The notes beneath the pieces are model-generated. The model ran no database searches. It saw nothing but the letters and a program-made list of their open reading frames with translations, and had not been told where the DNA came from. From NCBI GenBank assembly GCA_024699855.1, contig JAMPIQ010000001.1, positions 17,236,001 through 17,300,000 of the forward strand: a stretch of 64,000 bases of DNA, given 5' to 3'. The translations under genes were made by a program, and so were the position numbers. This DNA comes from Aphelenchoides besseyi (lineage: Eukaryota; Nematoda; Chromadorea; Rhabditida; Aphelenchoididae). This document shows positions 10,272-21,441 of the stretch, piece after piece; within the stretch, counting starts at the first letter, position 1, and each line of letters opens with the position of its first letter.

Positions 10272-11133
10272 TTAGTTATCAGTGTTTGCGACAGCCTTCA
10301 AGTGACGTTTGGTACGATTGTTCCGATATGATGGTGTACTTCCCGAAGAGGTGACTTGTCCGGGTGTTGAGGTGGATAGGCTTTCGATAAAACAAATCGT
10401 CTCTTTGTTAACAGACGGAACGATGTAGTCTACATAACCAACCGGAATCCAATCGATGAGTACTTCACAAGTGCCGGTAGATTGTGTACCCTAAAATGAA
10501 ATTGAAATAACCGCGAAAATATCGTTTTACCAAATCAAGATAATCTTCAGGACCAACGACAAAGTATTGCCCATTAACGCGGAACAAAAGAGCACGATAG
10601 GGAACAAGCGAAGCCTGATCACATTTCACCACATAGACATCTCCGTTCTTCGTAGCATTCAACTTGTCAACAATTGTTTGGAAAACGACGGATGGAACAT
10701 AAAAGTAAGGATCCGGATTCGACTCGTTTTGAACCAGAGCTTTGTGATAGCGACTGGTAGTGTACGTATCGTAATTAACACTGAACAAAAAGGATAATAA
10801 CGATCACGATAAATCGGCTTACTTATCGACATAGAAAGAAGGATTGTAATTTGTGCACGTAAATGCCTTGTTTGTTGTTTGCGATGCCGATGGTGTATAG
10901 GTTCCTGTAGGATAAGAGGGTGTAGGGGTTTGGGTGCCATAACGAGATGTCTGTGTTCCGTAGCGAGTGGTTTCAGTGCCATAGCGGGAAGTTTGAGTTC
11001 CATAGCTGTTTGTTTTAACTGAAGAAAAATTATCTGTTGGAACGGACGATTTGAAAGCCGCGAAGGTTCGCGGGGTACTCGTTCCAGCGGCTACTAGAAC
11101 AACAATAAATGAGAAGACGACTAGGAACTTCAT
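10272..11133 (-). CDS. Secreted protein with a degenerate pepsin-like C-terminal lobe
   Basis: Three exons (11133-10823, 10780-10531, 10490-10272) join in phase for 259 residues. A clear signal peptide (MKFLVVFSFIVVLVAAGTS) is followed by a low-complexity region with imperfect YGTQTSR/YGTETTR repeats (about residues 43-70). Next comes a folded part whose spacing (YFYVPSVVFQTIVDKLNA, then VYVVKCDQASLVP, then VVGPEDYLDL and a later Cys) resembles the C-terminal lobe of pepsin-type aspartyl proteases. No DTG/DSG catalytic motif is visible and the N-terminal lobe is missing, so protease activity is not expected. Role unknown; a secreted, non-catalytic derivative is my inference. Confidence 0.65.
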
Positions 11134-11546
11134 CGTACAATGAATTGATGGTTAGAATCGGTAACCGTAGCTTTTTATAGACAACTTTTCTAATTAATGC
11201 ACGTCACTAAGTGCTATCAATTGTTTGAATTTAAGTGATAAATTAGGCGTGTCGATCCGCACAAACTGTACGGTTTAAGGTTTTGTTTGTTATTGCTGAT
11301 AAAATCGGTTCTTTTGAAGGAACTAATGAAAATGACCACGCCCGTCTTATGTCTAATGAGATCTTTACGTTGTTGCTGACTAACCAATGTTCATTGTGTT
11401 AGAAGTCTCACAGTTAAGATCATTTGTTACTTGTAATTGCCACGTACCCACTGTTCTCGCATTGTCCTTGCCGGTCAACGAGAGCAATTGCGAACAAATG
11501 ACGTGAACAACACGAGAACACTTCCATTTGCAGTGATAACCGTGAA

Positions 11547-11617
11547 GCATCGGTGGTTCAGTGGTAGAATGCTCGCCTGCCACGCGGGCGACCCGGGTTC
11601 GATTCCCGGCCGATGCA
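11547..11617 (+). tRNA. tRNA-Gly (anticodon GCC)
   Basis: The 71-nt cloverleaf has acceptor stem GCATCGG/CCGATGC, D-arm TTCAGTGGTAGAA, anticodon loop CTGCCAC with GCC at 11579-11581, and T-arm with GGTTCGATTCC. The discriminator base is A and a T-run follows (CTTTTTG). CCA is not encoded, as usual in eukaryotes. Confidence 0.96.
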
Positions 11618-12906
11618 ACTTCTTTTTGTCTTATCAAGTGCAGAAGAGCGAAAATTGCCATCATATTACTCCTCTGTATAGCTTTTTTGGTTTGAAGGTT
11701 GTTAAGCATCTTATAAAGATCACGTAGAAACCAATATCATTGCATTTGTCGACTATTGAACTATCACAAAATGTCAGATTTGGACATTAATCACAGTAAA
11801 GAACACAACTCAAAACTATAAGATCACTCAAAACTCAACTCCACAACAATCAATTACATAGAATAGGCTAATACAAACTAATTAGTAGAAGCAGCTGACT
11901 TGAATATACAACAAAGAAGAATTTCAACTGTGAGACATCAACCTCCGATAGATGCCAACTTCCATAGCCTGTATCTTAAGAACCATTAACTGTAGAAACG
12001 TGTGATTAGCAGAACAACAAACCCTACTAATGAACTCGAAACCCTGTGAATATCAGCGGAATCCGATCAGCCACAGAGCTAAAATACACAACACCCCCCA
12101 TTCCCTTGTATAGCATGTCCATCGCGCAAATCGATGTAGATCAGATATTCTGGCTACAACTAGAATTCAAATAACATCAATAGAAAGCCCAAAAGTCTAG
12201 CTATCCAATGTCTTCAAACTTGTAGCCACTAGATAACTGAAAGAGAAATGAGAGCACTTCAAAGTCAAAGAATTTGTCAAAAATTGCTCCAAATTGCAAA
12301 AGTTTGTGGAGCTCTTTTTGTTGATGTCGGTGAGTTGTAATTCAGCACGCTTGTTAACAATACTAAAATATCATAATTCTGAAAGTTTGAAGGGCACACG
12401 TTGACCGGTTGCAGAATTGGAATCGGAAACATACTTAAAAAACGACTTCTTTAAATTAACTATAATGCCAACAGTAGTTGATGTCTGTAGTTGTAATTTG
12501 CACAAACAACTAAACAATACTGAATTCGTTTGTGATGCTAAGTGCATGTTAATCGATTCACTGGTTGTAGAAATCAAACTTCACATTTTTAGTCAAAGCT
12601 AAGGAAAAGTGAGGAACATGTTTATAGTCATATTCTAGCTTCTAATTGTCGTATGTCTTTAATTTTGCTGTCACTAAACTTCTAGTTGCACAAATTGAAT
12701 TATGAAGTCGACAGCGAAACGCTCGATTGAAACCCCTGGACTACATAGCTCTGAGTGGGCGTTTTGGTCCAAAATTGGGAAATAACTACACTGGTGGGCG
12801 TCTATGCAAGAGTGACAAACGAATGACGAAGACGGAAATGCCGCGTATTTGACGTCGCTGTTGTCCACTTTCTATTTTCAGCGCCATTTCGCTCTTCACA
12901 TTCACG
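11618..12906. other. AT-rich gene-free stretch
   Basis: No supported gene. Short open frames near 12371-12602 lack start context, splice sites and any recognisable domain. Confidence 0.4.
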
Positions 12907-14357
12907 ATGATGCGAAAATTTAAGTCGGTCATTTACAAATCTAAATCTCCAAAGAAACCGGAGGACAACAACGATTTCATAGCAACACCAAAGTTAAGTC
13001 TCGATCATTCACTTGCTACAACGTTTGTATTGATGTTACTCTAAAATTAATCGTTTGAATGTTTTTAAGCTCTCTGACCGTGAGCTTTTCGCTGAAACGA
13101 CGACCGACTTTGCTGTCGGTTTGCTTCGTGAAACCGCATTCAATGGCCATAGCTCGTGTTTATCGCCAATCAGCATCTCAATGGCTTTGACTCTCGTTTA
13201 TTCCGGTGCTTCGGGCGCTACACGTAAAGAGTTCAAAGCTGTTTTCGCCAAAGGTTCCTTCTCGTTCATTTTACTGTTACCGTAGTGTTCGTAGGCAAAA
13301 TCAACGGCAACACACTCAATACGCTCTCCCACAAAACTATCAAGCAATTAACTTCAACGAACGAAGACGTTATTCTGAAGATTGCGAACTGTGTGTTTGT
13401 GGACGAGAGTTTAAATGTTAAGCCCGAATACAAAAAACTGATCGCGCAGTATTTCAATGGCAACTTCGAACAACTCGACTTCTCGCAAGCCGACTCAACG
13501 TTCAGAGAAATCAACGACTTTGGTAAAAATGACTCACGACAAATATCGAAACGTAGTCGACAGCAGCATGATTAACGATTTAACTAAACTTTTCATCGTT
13601 AATGCCGTCTATTTCAAAGGCAATTGGGATAAACCATTTAAAGAAGAACTGACAACCAAAGAGACGTTTTACGTTTTTGAAAACAAGAGTCACAAAGTAA
13701 GTTGTGCAACGAGATCTTTACTTCCAATTGTCGTTCAGGTCAAAATAATGAAAAGGCACGGCCACCGCATCTGTTACACAGAAAATGCAGATGTCAAGGT
13801 TCTGGAGTTGCCATACACTTACGGCAAAACCCAAGCTCGGTTTCTTGTTTACTTGCCAAAAGAGAAGTTTGGTTTAGAGGATTGAGTTAACAAGATCAAT
13901 GGTCTTATGTTGCTGGAATTGAAACGGCAGGCGCAATTAAGAGAAGTCGAAGTAAGTGGACAGAAGTGTATGACCAAAACACAACTTTTAGGTCAAATTG
14001 CCGCGTTTCAAAGTGGATTTTGAAATTAGATTGAACGAAGTGTTGAAGAAGCTCGGTCTCTCGGATGCTTTCTCTGAACACGCGAATTTCAGCACAATTA
14101 CACATGAACCTAGGTTTATTTCCGAGTCAATTCACAAAGTCCTCATTGAGGTTTGTATTTTAAAGACGCGGACAACCTGTTAACCATAAATTTAGGTTAA
14201 CGAACAAGGAACTGTGGCAGCAGCATACAGCATAGGCGCTTGCGGTTGTCCCGGCAGTACGCCACCACCAAAAAAGATCTTTCGTGCCGATCATCCGTTT
14301 TTGTATGCCATCTTCTACGAATCACATCCACTCTTCATTGGCACATTTTTTGGATAA
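12907..14357 (+). pseudogene. Serpin, apparently broken by a frameshift and an in-frame stop
   Basis: The serpin fold is recognisable through most of its length: helix A/B region (ELFAETTTDFAVGLL; SPISISMALTLVYSGA), an FVDESLNVKPEYK segment, LFIVNAVYFKGNWDKPF, LELPYTYG with FLVYLPK, and the hinge plus reactive loop VNEQGTVAAAYSIG, followed by DHPFLYAIFY and FIGTFFG. The hinge (GTVAAA) is of the inhibitory type. Introns lie at about 13255-13295, 13697-13738, 13950-13992 and 14150-14195. Two lesions stand out. The frame shifts between REINDF and KYRNVVDSS near 13530-13545. A TGA stop at 13883-13885 interrupts GLED/VNKINGL. The first exon (12907-about 12990) does not join in phase, so the true start is uncertain. 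Sequencing errors or rare introns are possible alternatives. Confidence 0.75.
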
Positions 14358-14762
14358 TGTTTTGCATCTTCGTATAAGCAACCTCGGAGCACGAGTTTAC
14401 TGAGTTGTTTGTTGACGAGTCATTTCAAAACATAATGAACGTTGCTGATGAACTCGATTGTCAACAAAAATGGTGTTCGCTCATAAAACAACCCTTCTGC
14501 CTTCTTGATCCCGCCCCTTTTGCGCTGGAAACAAAAAGAGCTGACGAGTTTTCTTTACCTCGTCAATTAACTCACGGACCCTAAAAATGACATTTAAGAG
14601 GTCGAGAGGAAAACAATGAAAAACCGGGCGTTTTGTCTTATCGACACAATAAAACGGAATCATTTTGAAATTTTCACCATTGACCTCGAGCATTGTTGTT
14701 CGCTTGAAATTGAGCTATAAATTAGAAGTCGATAAGTGCGAACCGAACATTTTACATTCGAA

Positions 14763-15184
14763 ATGACAACAGTCAATTGGTTCGTTTTTGCGATCACTAT
14801 CGGAATTTGTTTTGCTCTTGTTGTCGACAGTCGTTCAAGTAAGTGACTATGTTCTTTTGTGTCTGATCTTCTTGAGTTAGTCAGTTCACTAGACAGCGAT
14901 GGTGCTGAGATCGCTGGTGAGGATACGCACGTGCCGCGCAGATCATTAGCCGAGTTCTTGGGAACCGTGGTAGGTATATATGACCACTAAAATACCTTCG
15001 GTTTTTAGCCCGAACCACGTCCAACTAACCCTCGAATCTCCGTTACGATTCGTCAACGACCAATGGAAACGTAAGTGATTGCAATCTTTTCGTTCATTTT
15101 CGTTCTTTTAGCGAACGTCCAGCTCCCGTGTTTGACGACCGTTTGATTGACGAATACGTGGAGGATCCATTCGAAAAACCGTAG
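14763..15184 (+). CDS. Small secreted peptide precursor, unknown
   Basis: Four exons (14763-14838, 14881-14969, 15009-15070, 15112-15184) join in phase to 99 residues. An N-terminal hydrophobic signal (WFVFAITIGICFALVV) is followed by a short polar chain with no cysteines, one dibasic site (PRRSLAEFLG), a proline/arginine-rich centre and an acidic C-terminus (DEYVEDPFEKP). It looks like a secreted peptide or neuropeptide-like precursor, but there are no repeated peptides and no amidation signal, so this is only a suggestion. Confidence 0.65.
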
Positions 15185-15351
15185 AACAATCAGATTGATC
15201 TCCAAAACCGTCTGTTTATTGTAAATATCTGATGATCTTTTATGTTCGAATCGCTTTATTTTACAGTTTAAACAGTAAAGTCAAGTAGAAGGTGCTGAGA
15301 ACAAAGAGAAGTGTTTGAAAGGAATAAGTTAAATGAACGATCTCGCAATGT

Positions 15352-15813
15352 TCAATAGCATTTGTAGTCCGCTTGATTGCACGTGAAACCTAAATATTCA
15401 ATGAACTAAACGTGCCTGTGATTCTCAAATTTACCCGACGGACAGAGATTGTTGATACACGGGCCGATGGCTGCGCGTTCTGAAATGATTGTACGGACAA
15501 ACGTTTGTTTCGTAACCTACGTGGTTTGGCATCATCGAACATATCGTTCATCGGGTCGTCCATTTGTGCTACCGGGGCCGGATAGCATTCTTTTTGATGA
15601 CAAACATGACCCGGAGGACACTGAAATCGGAAGCATATCTTCATTGCGACTTCTTTCCTCAAACCTTTCCGCCTCGAACACACGGTCCAACGGCTTTTCG
15701 TCGATCAAATTGTGCTAAAATCGTTTTAATATTCTGAACGTTAAGTTCGATTCACCGAAAACACAGGAAAATCCGATCAACATCAACAGAACTGCACTTG
15801 TTGTTGAGGACAT
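15352..15813 (-). CDS. Small secreted protein with two EB-like cysteine modules
   Basis: Five exons (15813-15756, 15714-15665, 15620-15521, 15479-15435, 15389-15352) join in phase for 96 residues. A signal peptide (MSSTTSAVLLMLIGFSCVFA) is followed by two copies of a four-cysteine module: GPCVRGGKCPPGHVCHQKEC (about residues 28-47) and GPCINNLCPSGFTCNQADYK with a final Cys (about 75-95). An acidic Met/Asp linker joins them. The pattern C-x(4,5)-C-P-x-G-x2-C-x4-6-C is like the EB modules of nematode secreted proteins. It ends one residue after the last cysteine. Function unknown. Confidence 0.72.
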
Positions 15814-16337
15814 GACTACGAAACCAATTGAGCTAATGGTCCAATTTCGTTGACCACTCGATGCTTAAAAGCGATTCGTTGGACCGCCTTTCGCGTTGAC
15901 CGTTCGAACCGTCGATATTTGCTGCTCGATGACCACCTCAATGACTCCGCCTATTTCGCGGGAGTGTACGTGATTTTGTACGTTTTTGTTCGAAGTTTGA
16001 GATCTCTGAACTTTACAACCACTAGCAATATCACTTCTAATGGCAACGGTGTTTATTTCCTCAATCATCGCTTTGATAACCATTGGGAACTGACCACAAT
16101 GTAACGGTTCTTTGAGTGGAACCATCGGCCGAAGCACTTGAACAAAAACAACAACAAACTCTTCGCTTTTCAAACGAGAACACGAAAAACTTCTTTGGTT
16201 TGTTTGCAATTTCCGGTTTTCATAAAAAACGATCTTATTGACAACATCTTGACTGCCCTTATGACAAGTAGCTTTGTAATAAACACACTTTTTCCAGCTG
16301 CCGACTTATACACTACACAACTTGTAAGGGCATCGTC

Positions 16338-16410
16338 GGCCGCATAGCTCAATTGGTAGTAGCGTTCGACTCCAGATCGAAAGGTTGGGTGTTCAAGTCA
16401 CTCTGTGGTC
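16338..16410 (+). tRNA. tRNA-Trp (anticodon CCA)
   Basis: The anticodon stem-loop TTCGA-CTCCAGA-TCGAA is perfect. The acceptor stem GGCCGCA/TGTGGTC pairs with two G-U pairs. The T-arm has GGGTGTTCAAGTCACTC, and a T-run follows. The D-arm (GCTC...TAGC) has one mismatch, so this may be a slightly altered gene copy. Confidence 0.85.
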
Positions 16411-17138
16411 AATCTTTTTGCTCAACTTCTTTAACCCATGTTCATTTTACATGTAAACGATCACGTCCAAAAACTATTTTTCCTGTCAACAAGTTTGTAC
16501 ACGACATGATAGGACTCTACTAACAAGTTAGATTCTATTATCCTCTACCTAACAGTATATCTTCATTAGAATTATCTTTTTGGTTCATGTGTACTCCCAA
16601 TACAATAAGGAAGAACAATGGAATAATACGGGGATCAAAGGGATTGCGTTCGAATTAACGGGTTTGCACTGTTCTAATTCTTTTTGCGCACACGAGCGGT
16701 CCGCTACGCGAAGGAAGTTCACGATGACGATTCAAAGTCCACAGGTCCCGATGCACAAACAATTCGTAGTTGTTGACCGTCGGAGTTATGAAAGCCTCTA
16801 GCGAATGACCAAAAAATATGATGAGGAAGTAGGTCGTTAAACGGCTAATCCATAGAAACGAGTTCAAAGACTTTCAACACTCTTGGAGACCCTCGATTCA
16901 ACTCTCCATATTGATTTTTGTAACAAAGTTCCGAGTGAAAGTTTTTGTTTTATTGCTGAACAGCGTTCAATTTACAAGTTAGGAATCAACAGTTGAATGA
17001 CACAGAGAAAGTGAATAATCTCGACGATTCGACGCAAAGCTCTTGAAGCAAAAGAGTGAAAATGAAAAGCACCGATTAGCACAATGATTATGAAATCAAC
17101 GGACGAGAAGATGCGAGAGAAGCTCGTGGATACGAAGT
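16411..17138. other. Gap downstream of the L1CAM gene
   Basis: No supported gene. The minus-strand side is the expected 3' untranslated region of the L1CAM homologue. Confidence 0.4.
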
Positions 17139-20100
17139 TTAGATCGGACGTTTGGGCCAAAGTTGAGCGGTTTCAGCGTAATGAATCGGCGAATCGGATT
17201 TGTTGCGTTGATCTTCGATGTCCGTCGACGGTCGTTTACGCGAACCGATTGTCGATTCGGCCAACGAAACGGAAATCGTCGGCGGATCGTCTCGTTCGTG
17301 CAAATGATGATACTCCAGGAACTTTTTGTATTCTTCTGGATCATCGACTTTGCCGAACTCTTGTTCCCGTTTTTGAACCGAGTACTTTCCTGACCGACAT
17401 TGCGCAATGCAACAGCATCCTAAACTAACGATAAGACGTTGTCTTGCGCGATCACTTACCAGCAAGAATCAAGAGAATGATGCCAACAACAAACAAAATC
17501 GCAATGAACCAAGCGGCTTCACGTAAGTTTTCTAGAACGATTATCGAGAATAAACAGATTTTAAATGAACTCACCGGCATTGATGTGCGACAAACTCAAA
17601 CCACCACCGGTATGGACTTTGTAACGAGCCGAATGTGTTCGACGATCGTTTTCACGTGCCACTCCGATGATCCAATAGTCGGTGTCGGCTCTTAGATCTT
17701 CGAGCAGAAGTTCACGTTTCGGCAGCGCAATTTCTTCTGTTCGATTCCACTGTTCACTGCCAACCAACGCGTATTGAACGTAGAACGTAGTACCGGGCAT
17801 TGGATACGTAGATACGTCGATGGCTTGCCATCGAATTAGAAAACTTCGTGAGTTGTGCGGCAAAACAGCAAATCGTGGAACGTCGGGATCTGAAAAGCAA
17901 GTTCAGGTTTGTTTGCATTAATTTCTTACTTTTTAACGGAAATGTTTGAAAGACGGCTGACCGTTTGGCTCCTTCACCGCCGTTTGTTTCGGCCCAAACT
18001 TCGAATCGATATGACGAATCGGGTTGCAATTGTTCGCTCAGATAGAAATGTTGATTGGCCAACACATAGGATTCGGTAATTTGATCAGGAGATGAGGAAT
18101 CTGAAACAAAAATGTCAGTCGAATTCAATGATTTCAGTATGTACTTTCAAATCGAACGTAATATCCCCGAATGTGGCCGTTAGGTTCAGCTGGCGGTTTC
18201 CAGGTGGCCAACATCGAATTTGAGCCGACGGGTACGACTTTCAATTGAGTAACCTCTGAAGGTCGACCTTCTGGAGTTGTGAATGAAATTGTCAGACTCG
18301 ACGGGCTCTCGTAGGCTTCGTTGACAACACGAACTTCCATTGTGTAATTCGTCAAAGCCTTCAGATCGTTTAGTTGTGCTTGAATGTGTTGGGGTCCAAC
18401 AAGCACAGTGTCAGTGAAGTATGGATTCTCACTAATCCAGTAGATAACCTGAAGTGTGAACGATGATTAGAAATTGAATTTCACTTACTTTGTATCCACG
18501 AAAATGACCGCGTACAGTTTCGGGATCAACAGCATCCCATTTCACTGTGACCCGATCAAAATCATCAACATTTGCTAAAGTCAAATGAGCCGGTGGTGTC
18601 AATGGAACATCTTCGCCGGAGAAACCATTTACAATTTCCGGTTTCTCGCTTGAAACTCCCTTCTCATTGACAGCCTGCACCTTAACTTCGTATTCTTTGA
18701 AGGTTGGCCTTTCGCGCAAAATCGTATGATCCTGAATATGCGTATGATCACTCTATCAATAAGCCAACTAACCGCCAATGGATCCTCGACATAAAACTCG
18801 TGCCATCGACCACCGGTTTCTCTTAATCGATAGAAAATTTTGTAGCGAAGTCCCGGCGCATTCCACTCCGACTTCTCCATTGGCTCCCATCGAATAACCA
18901 AGTTGTCGGGTTTGGTTCCAGCAACTCGTACGTTCTTTGGATTCGTGAACGGAACGTTCGGCGCCGTTTCACAGTGAGCATTGTGCGCTGAACCCGGTTG
19001 ACTTTCACCGTAGGAGTTAACAGCCAAAATACGAAACGTATAATTGACCCACGGCGACAACGTCAATTGAGCTTCGAATTCGTCACGTTCCAAGTCCCGT
19101 TCAATCAACGCTGTTTTCCATTCGTCCTGAGCAAAATTGGTTTTCTGTTCGATTCGATATTCGCTAATTGGTGAGCCGTGTTCCGATGGCGACTTCCACG
19201 AAATCAAAGCGGATTTTGGTTGACAAGCTACGTTCACATTTGACGGTGGTTCGGGAACATCTACAAGGTGTCTTGTGTACGACTTGAAAACACCACTTAC
19301 CTTTCACAATCAACTGCATTTCCGATTTCTTTTGACCGATCTCCGTGATTGCCGTACACTCAATTCGTCCCGAGTCCCGACCTCTGACCGAATCCAATCG
19401 TAGAATGCTTGTCGTGCCGTCGAGTTCGGGAATGAAATCAAACGGACGACCGTTTCGTGTCCAAAAATAACGAATTTGAAGTCGTGGATCGGCGGCAGCT
19501 TCGCATTTCAATTCAACCGATTCGTAAGCTTCGACGGTCAGTTTCTGCGGTGCTAACACTTGACGAAAATACATTTGGTCGTAAACGAAAAGCGAGTTCT
19601 CGGCACGATTGATTCCGTATTTGTTGGACACATTGCAATAGTAAACCTTTTCATCCGGATGATCTACGTTGTAGATTCGTAGGGTGTTGTCCGGAAAAAA
19701 TTCGATCTTTCCATCAACAAAAGCAATCGGTTGATCGTTCGCATCAACCCAACGAACAGAAGGAGTTGGTGCCGCTTCGACAATGCACGGTATATCCACT
19801 GTTTCATAACGAGCAACTCGCCAAATCTTCTTCTCCGGACTCTTGAATTGTGGTGCCATTGCTGAATACGAAACAATCATTGGTCTTCGGCTGAAAACTT
19901 ACCGAGAACGTTGATGAACGCATTCGCAAACACAAAGCCACTCGGATTTGAAGCATTGCACTAAAATACGATGCGTTTACCTTTTACTAGACAATCAAAA
20001 TACCTGGTAGACTCCAGTATCGAAATCACGTTTGATATCAGAAACTCGTAGAATTCGACCGTCGTCCAAAATCAAACGCCTCGTATTGTTATCTCGAAGC

Positions 20101-21441
20101 TCTGCAAAGTCGACAAATGAAAGAAACAAAAACAAACAAACCGTGTAAAGGCACTCCGTTCATAAACCATTGGATCAAAGGTCTTGGATTGCCGGAAGCA
20201 AAACAATGCAGTTCGGCATCATCATCTTCATTTTCTGTTACATCCGATGGTTTCCCTGATTCCCAATATGGTGCCGCTTTGACTGTCACTTCGAAGTGAA
20301 TTTGTTCGCCAAAGAACTCGCATTGAAAGGTCCCGCTATCCTCCGGATGAATGTCTTCGATGATTAGGAAATGATTCCCACTGTTTCTGTCCGTTCGAAT
20401 TCTGTCCACTGGAAGATTTTCGCCGTACTTCGACCACGTTGGACTCGTCGATGGATAACCGCCAAGAATGCAACTCAACTTCAGGGTTTCGCCGGCTCGT
20501 ACAATCACGGACTCCGAAGATCGATGCAAAATAAATGGATCAGTTCGCGGAATAGCTGAAAACAAATGAAAGTTAAGAGAATAGTCGATACAAAGGTACG
20601 TGATTTCGGTTGAACACTCAGTTGAATTCGATCGCCTCCACGATATTCACCTCTAAGAACCGGAGACGAAACGGCACATTCGAAGAAACGAGTTGTTTGA
20701 GTGTCGTTTCGAAGAACGTAGCTAAAATGCAAAGTTCCCTCTTCGTCGACGGTTATTCGGTCTTTTTGCGATTCTGAAGCCGATTCCATCACACTCTCCA
20801 CGTGCTTGTCGCGAATCACCCAATCAACAGTTGGCGGTGGAACTCCGTTCGGTGGTTTACATTCGATGCTCACCGACTTTCCTTCGATCGCTTTGACAAT
20901 TCGAAGTTCTCGATCGGGAAAATGGTCTAGAAAACCGAGACGAACTTGAACACGGTTTGAAACCGCCGTTCCGAACGCATTCGACACAAAGCACTGAAAT
21001 CACAGGGTAACCAATCGAACTATTAAACTCACTTGATAGAAGCCTTGATCTTCTTTTCCCGGATTATTGAACTGAATCGATCCCGCTTGACCCGGACGTG
21101 TCCACATTGCGTGTATTCCGTCAACAACAAATGGCTCACCATCTTTTTTCCATTTGAATCTAATGGACTAGTGAGCTTGAGAGCAGAGAAAACCTACGTT
21201 TCCGGATTACCGGTCGCAACACATGGAAGCTCTAGTTTGGTTTGTCTTCCGGAAAGATTATCAGACAATTGAAACCACAGCGTATTTGGCAGATCGTCCA
21301 CAAACGACGGTGGAGCTAAAACGAAAAGTTTACAAGACAGAAACGAAGAAACTTACATAGTGCATCAATCAGTGGTCGTTGTTGATTAGCCACAAGAATA
21401 AGTGAAACGATAAGAGAATTGAGCATTTTAACACGTCTCAT
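17139..21441 (-). CDS. sax-7/lad-2: L1CAM-family neural cell adhesion molecule (6 Ig, 5 FN3)
   Basis: This is a multi-exon gene running from a signal peptide (MRRVKMLNSLIVSLILVA, start 21441) to a stop at 17139. Six Ig domains follow in order, for example PPSFVDDLPNTLWFQ (Ig1), HFPDRELRIVKAIEG (Ig2), SESVIVRAGETLKLSC (Ig3), GKPSDVTENEDDDAELHC (Ig4), PEKKIWRVARYETVDIPC (Ig5) and LAPQKLTVEAYESVELKC (Ig6). Five FN3 domains follow (starting PEPPSNVNV, PKNVRVAG, PPAHLTLANV, PSEVTQLKVV, VPRFAVLPH). Then come one membrane span (AAWFIAILFVVGIILLILAG) and a cytoplasmic tail of about 85 residues. The tail start, RSGKYSVQKREQEFG, is typical of L1 proteins (KYSV-x-KE). The ankyrin-binding FIGQY motif is absent, which favours a LAD-2-like member over SAX-7. 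Role inferred: axon guidance and adhesion. Confidence 0.92.

Noticed and set aside
11380..11727. Open frames over the tRNA-Gly gene
   Set aside because: They simply read through the tRNA and its flanks.
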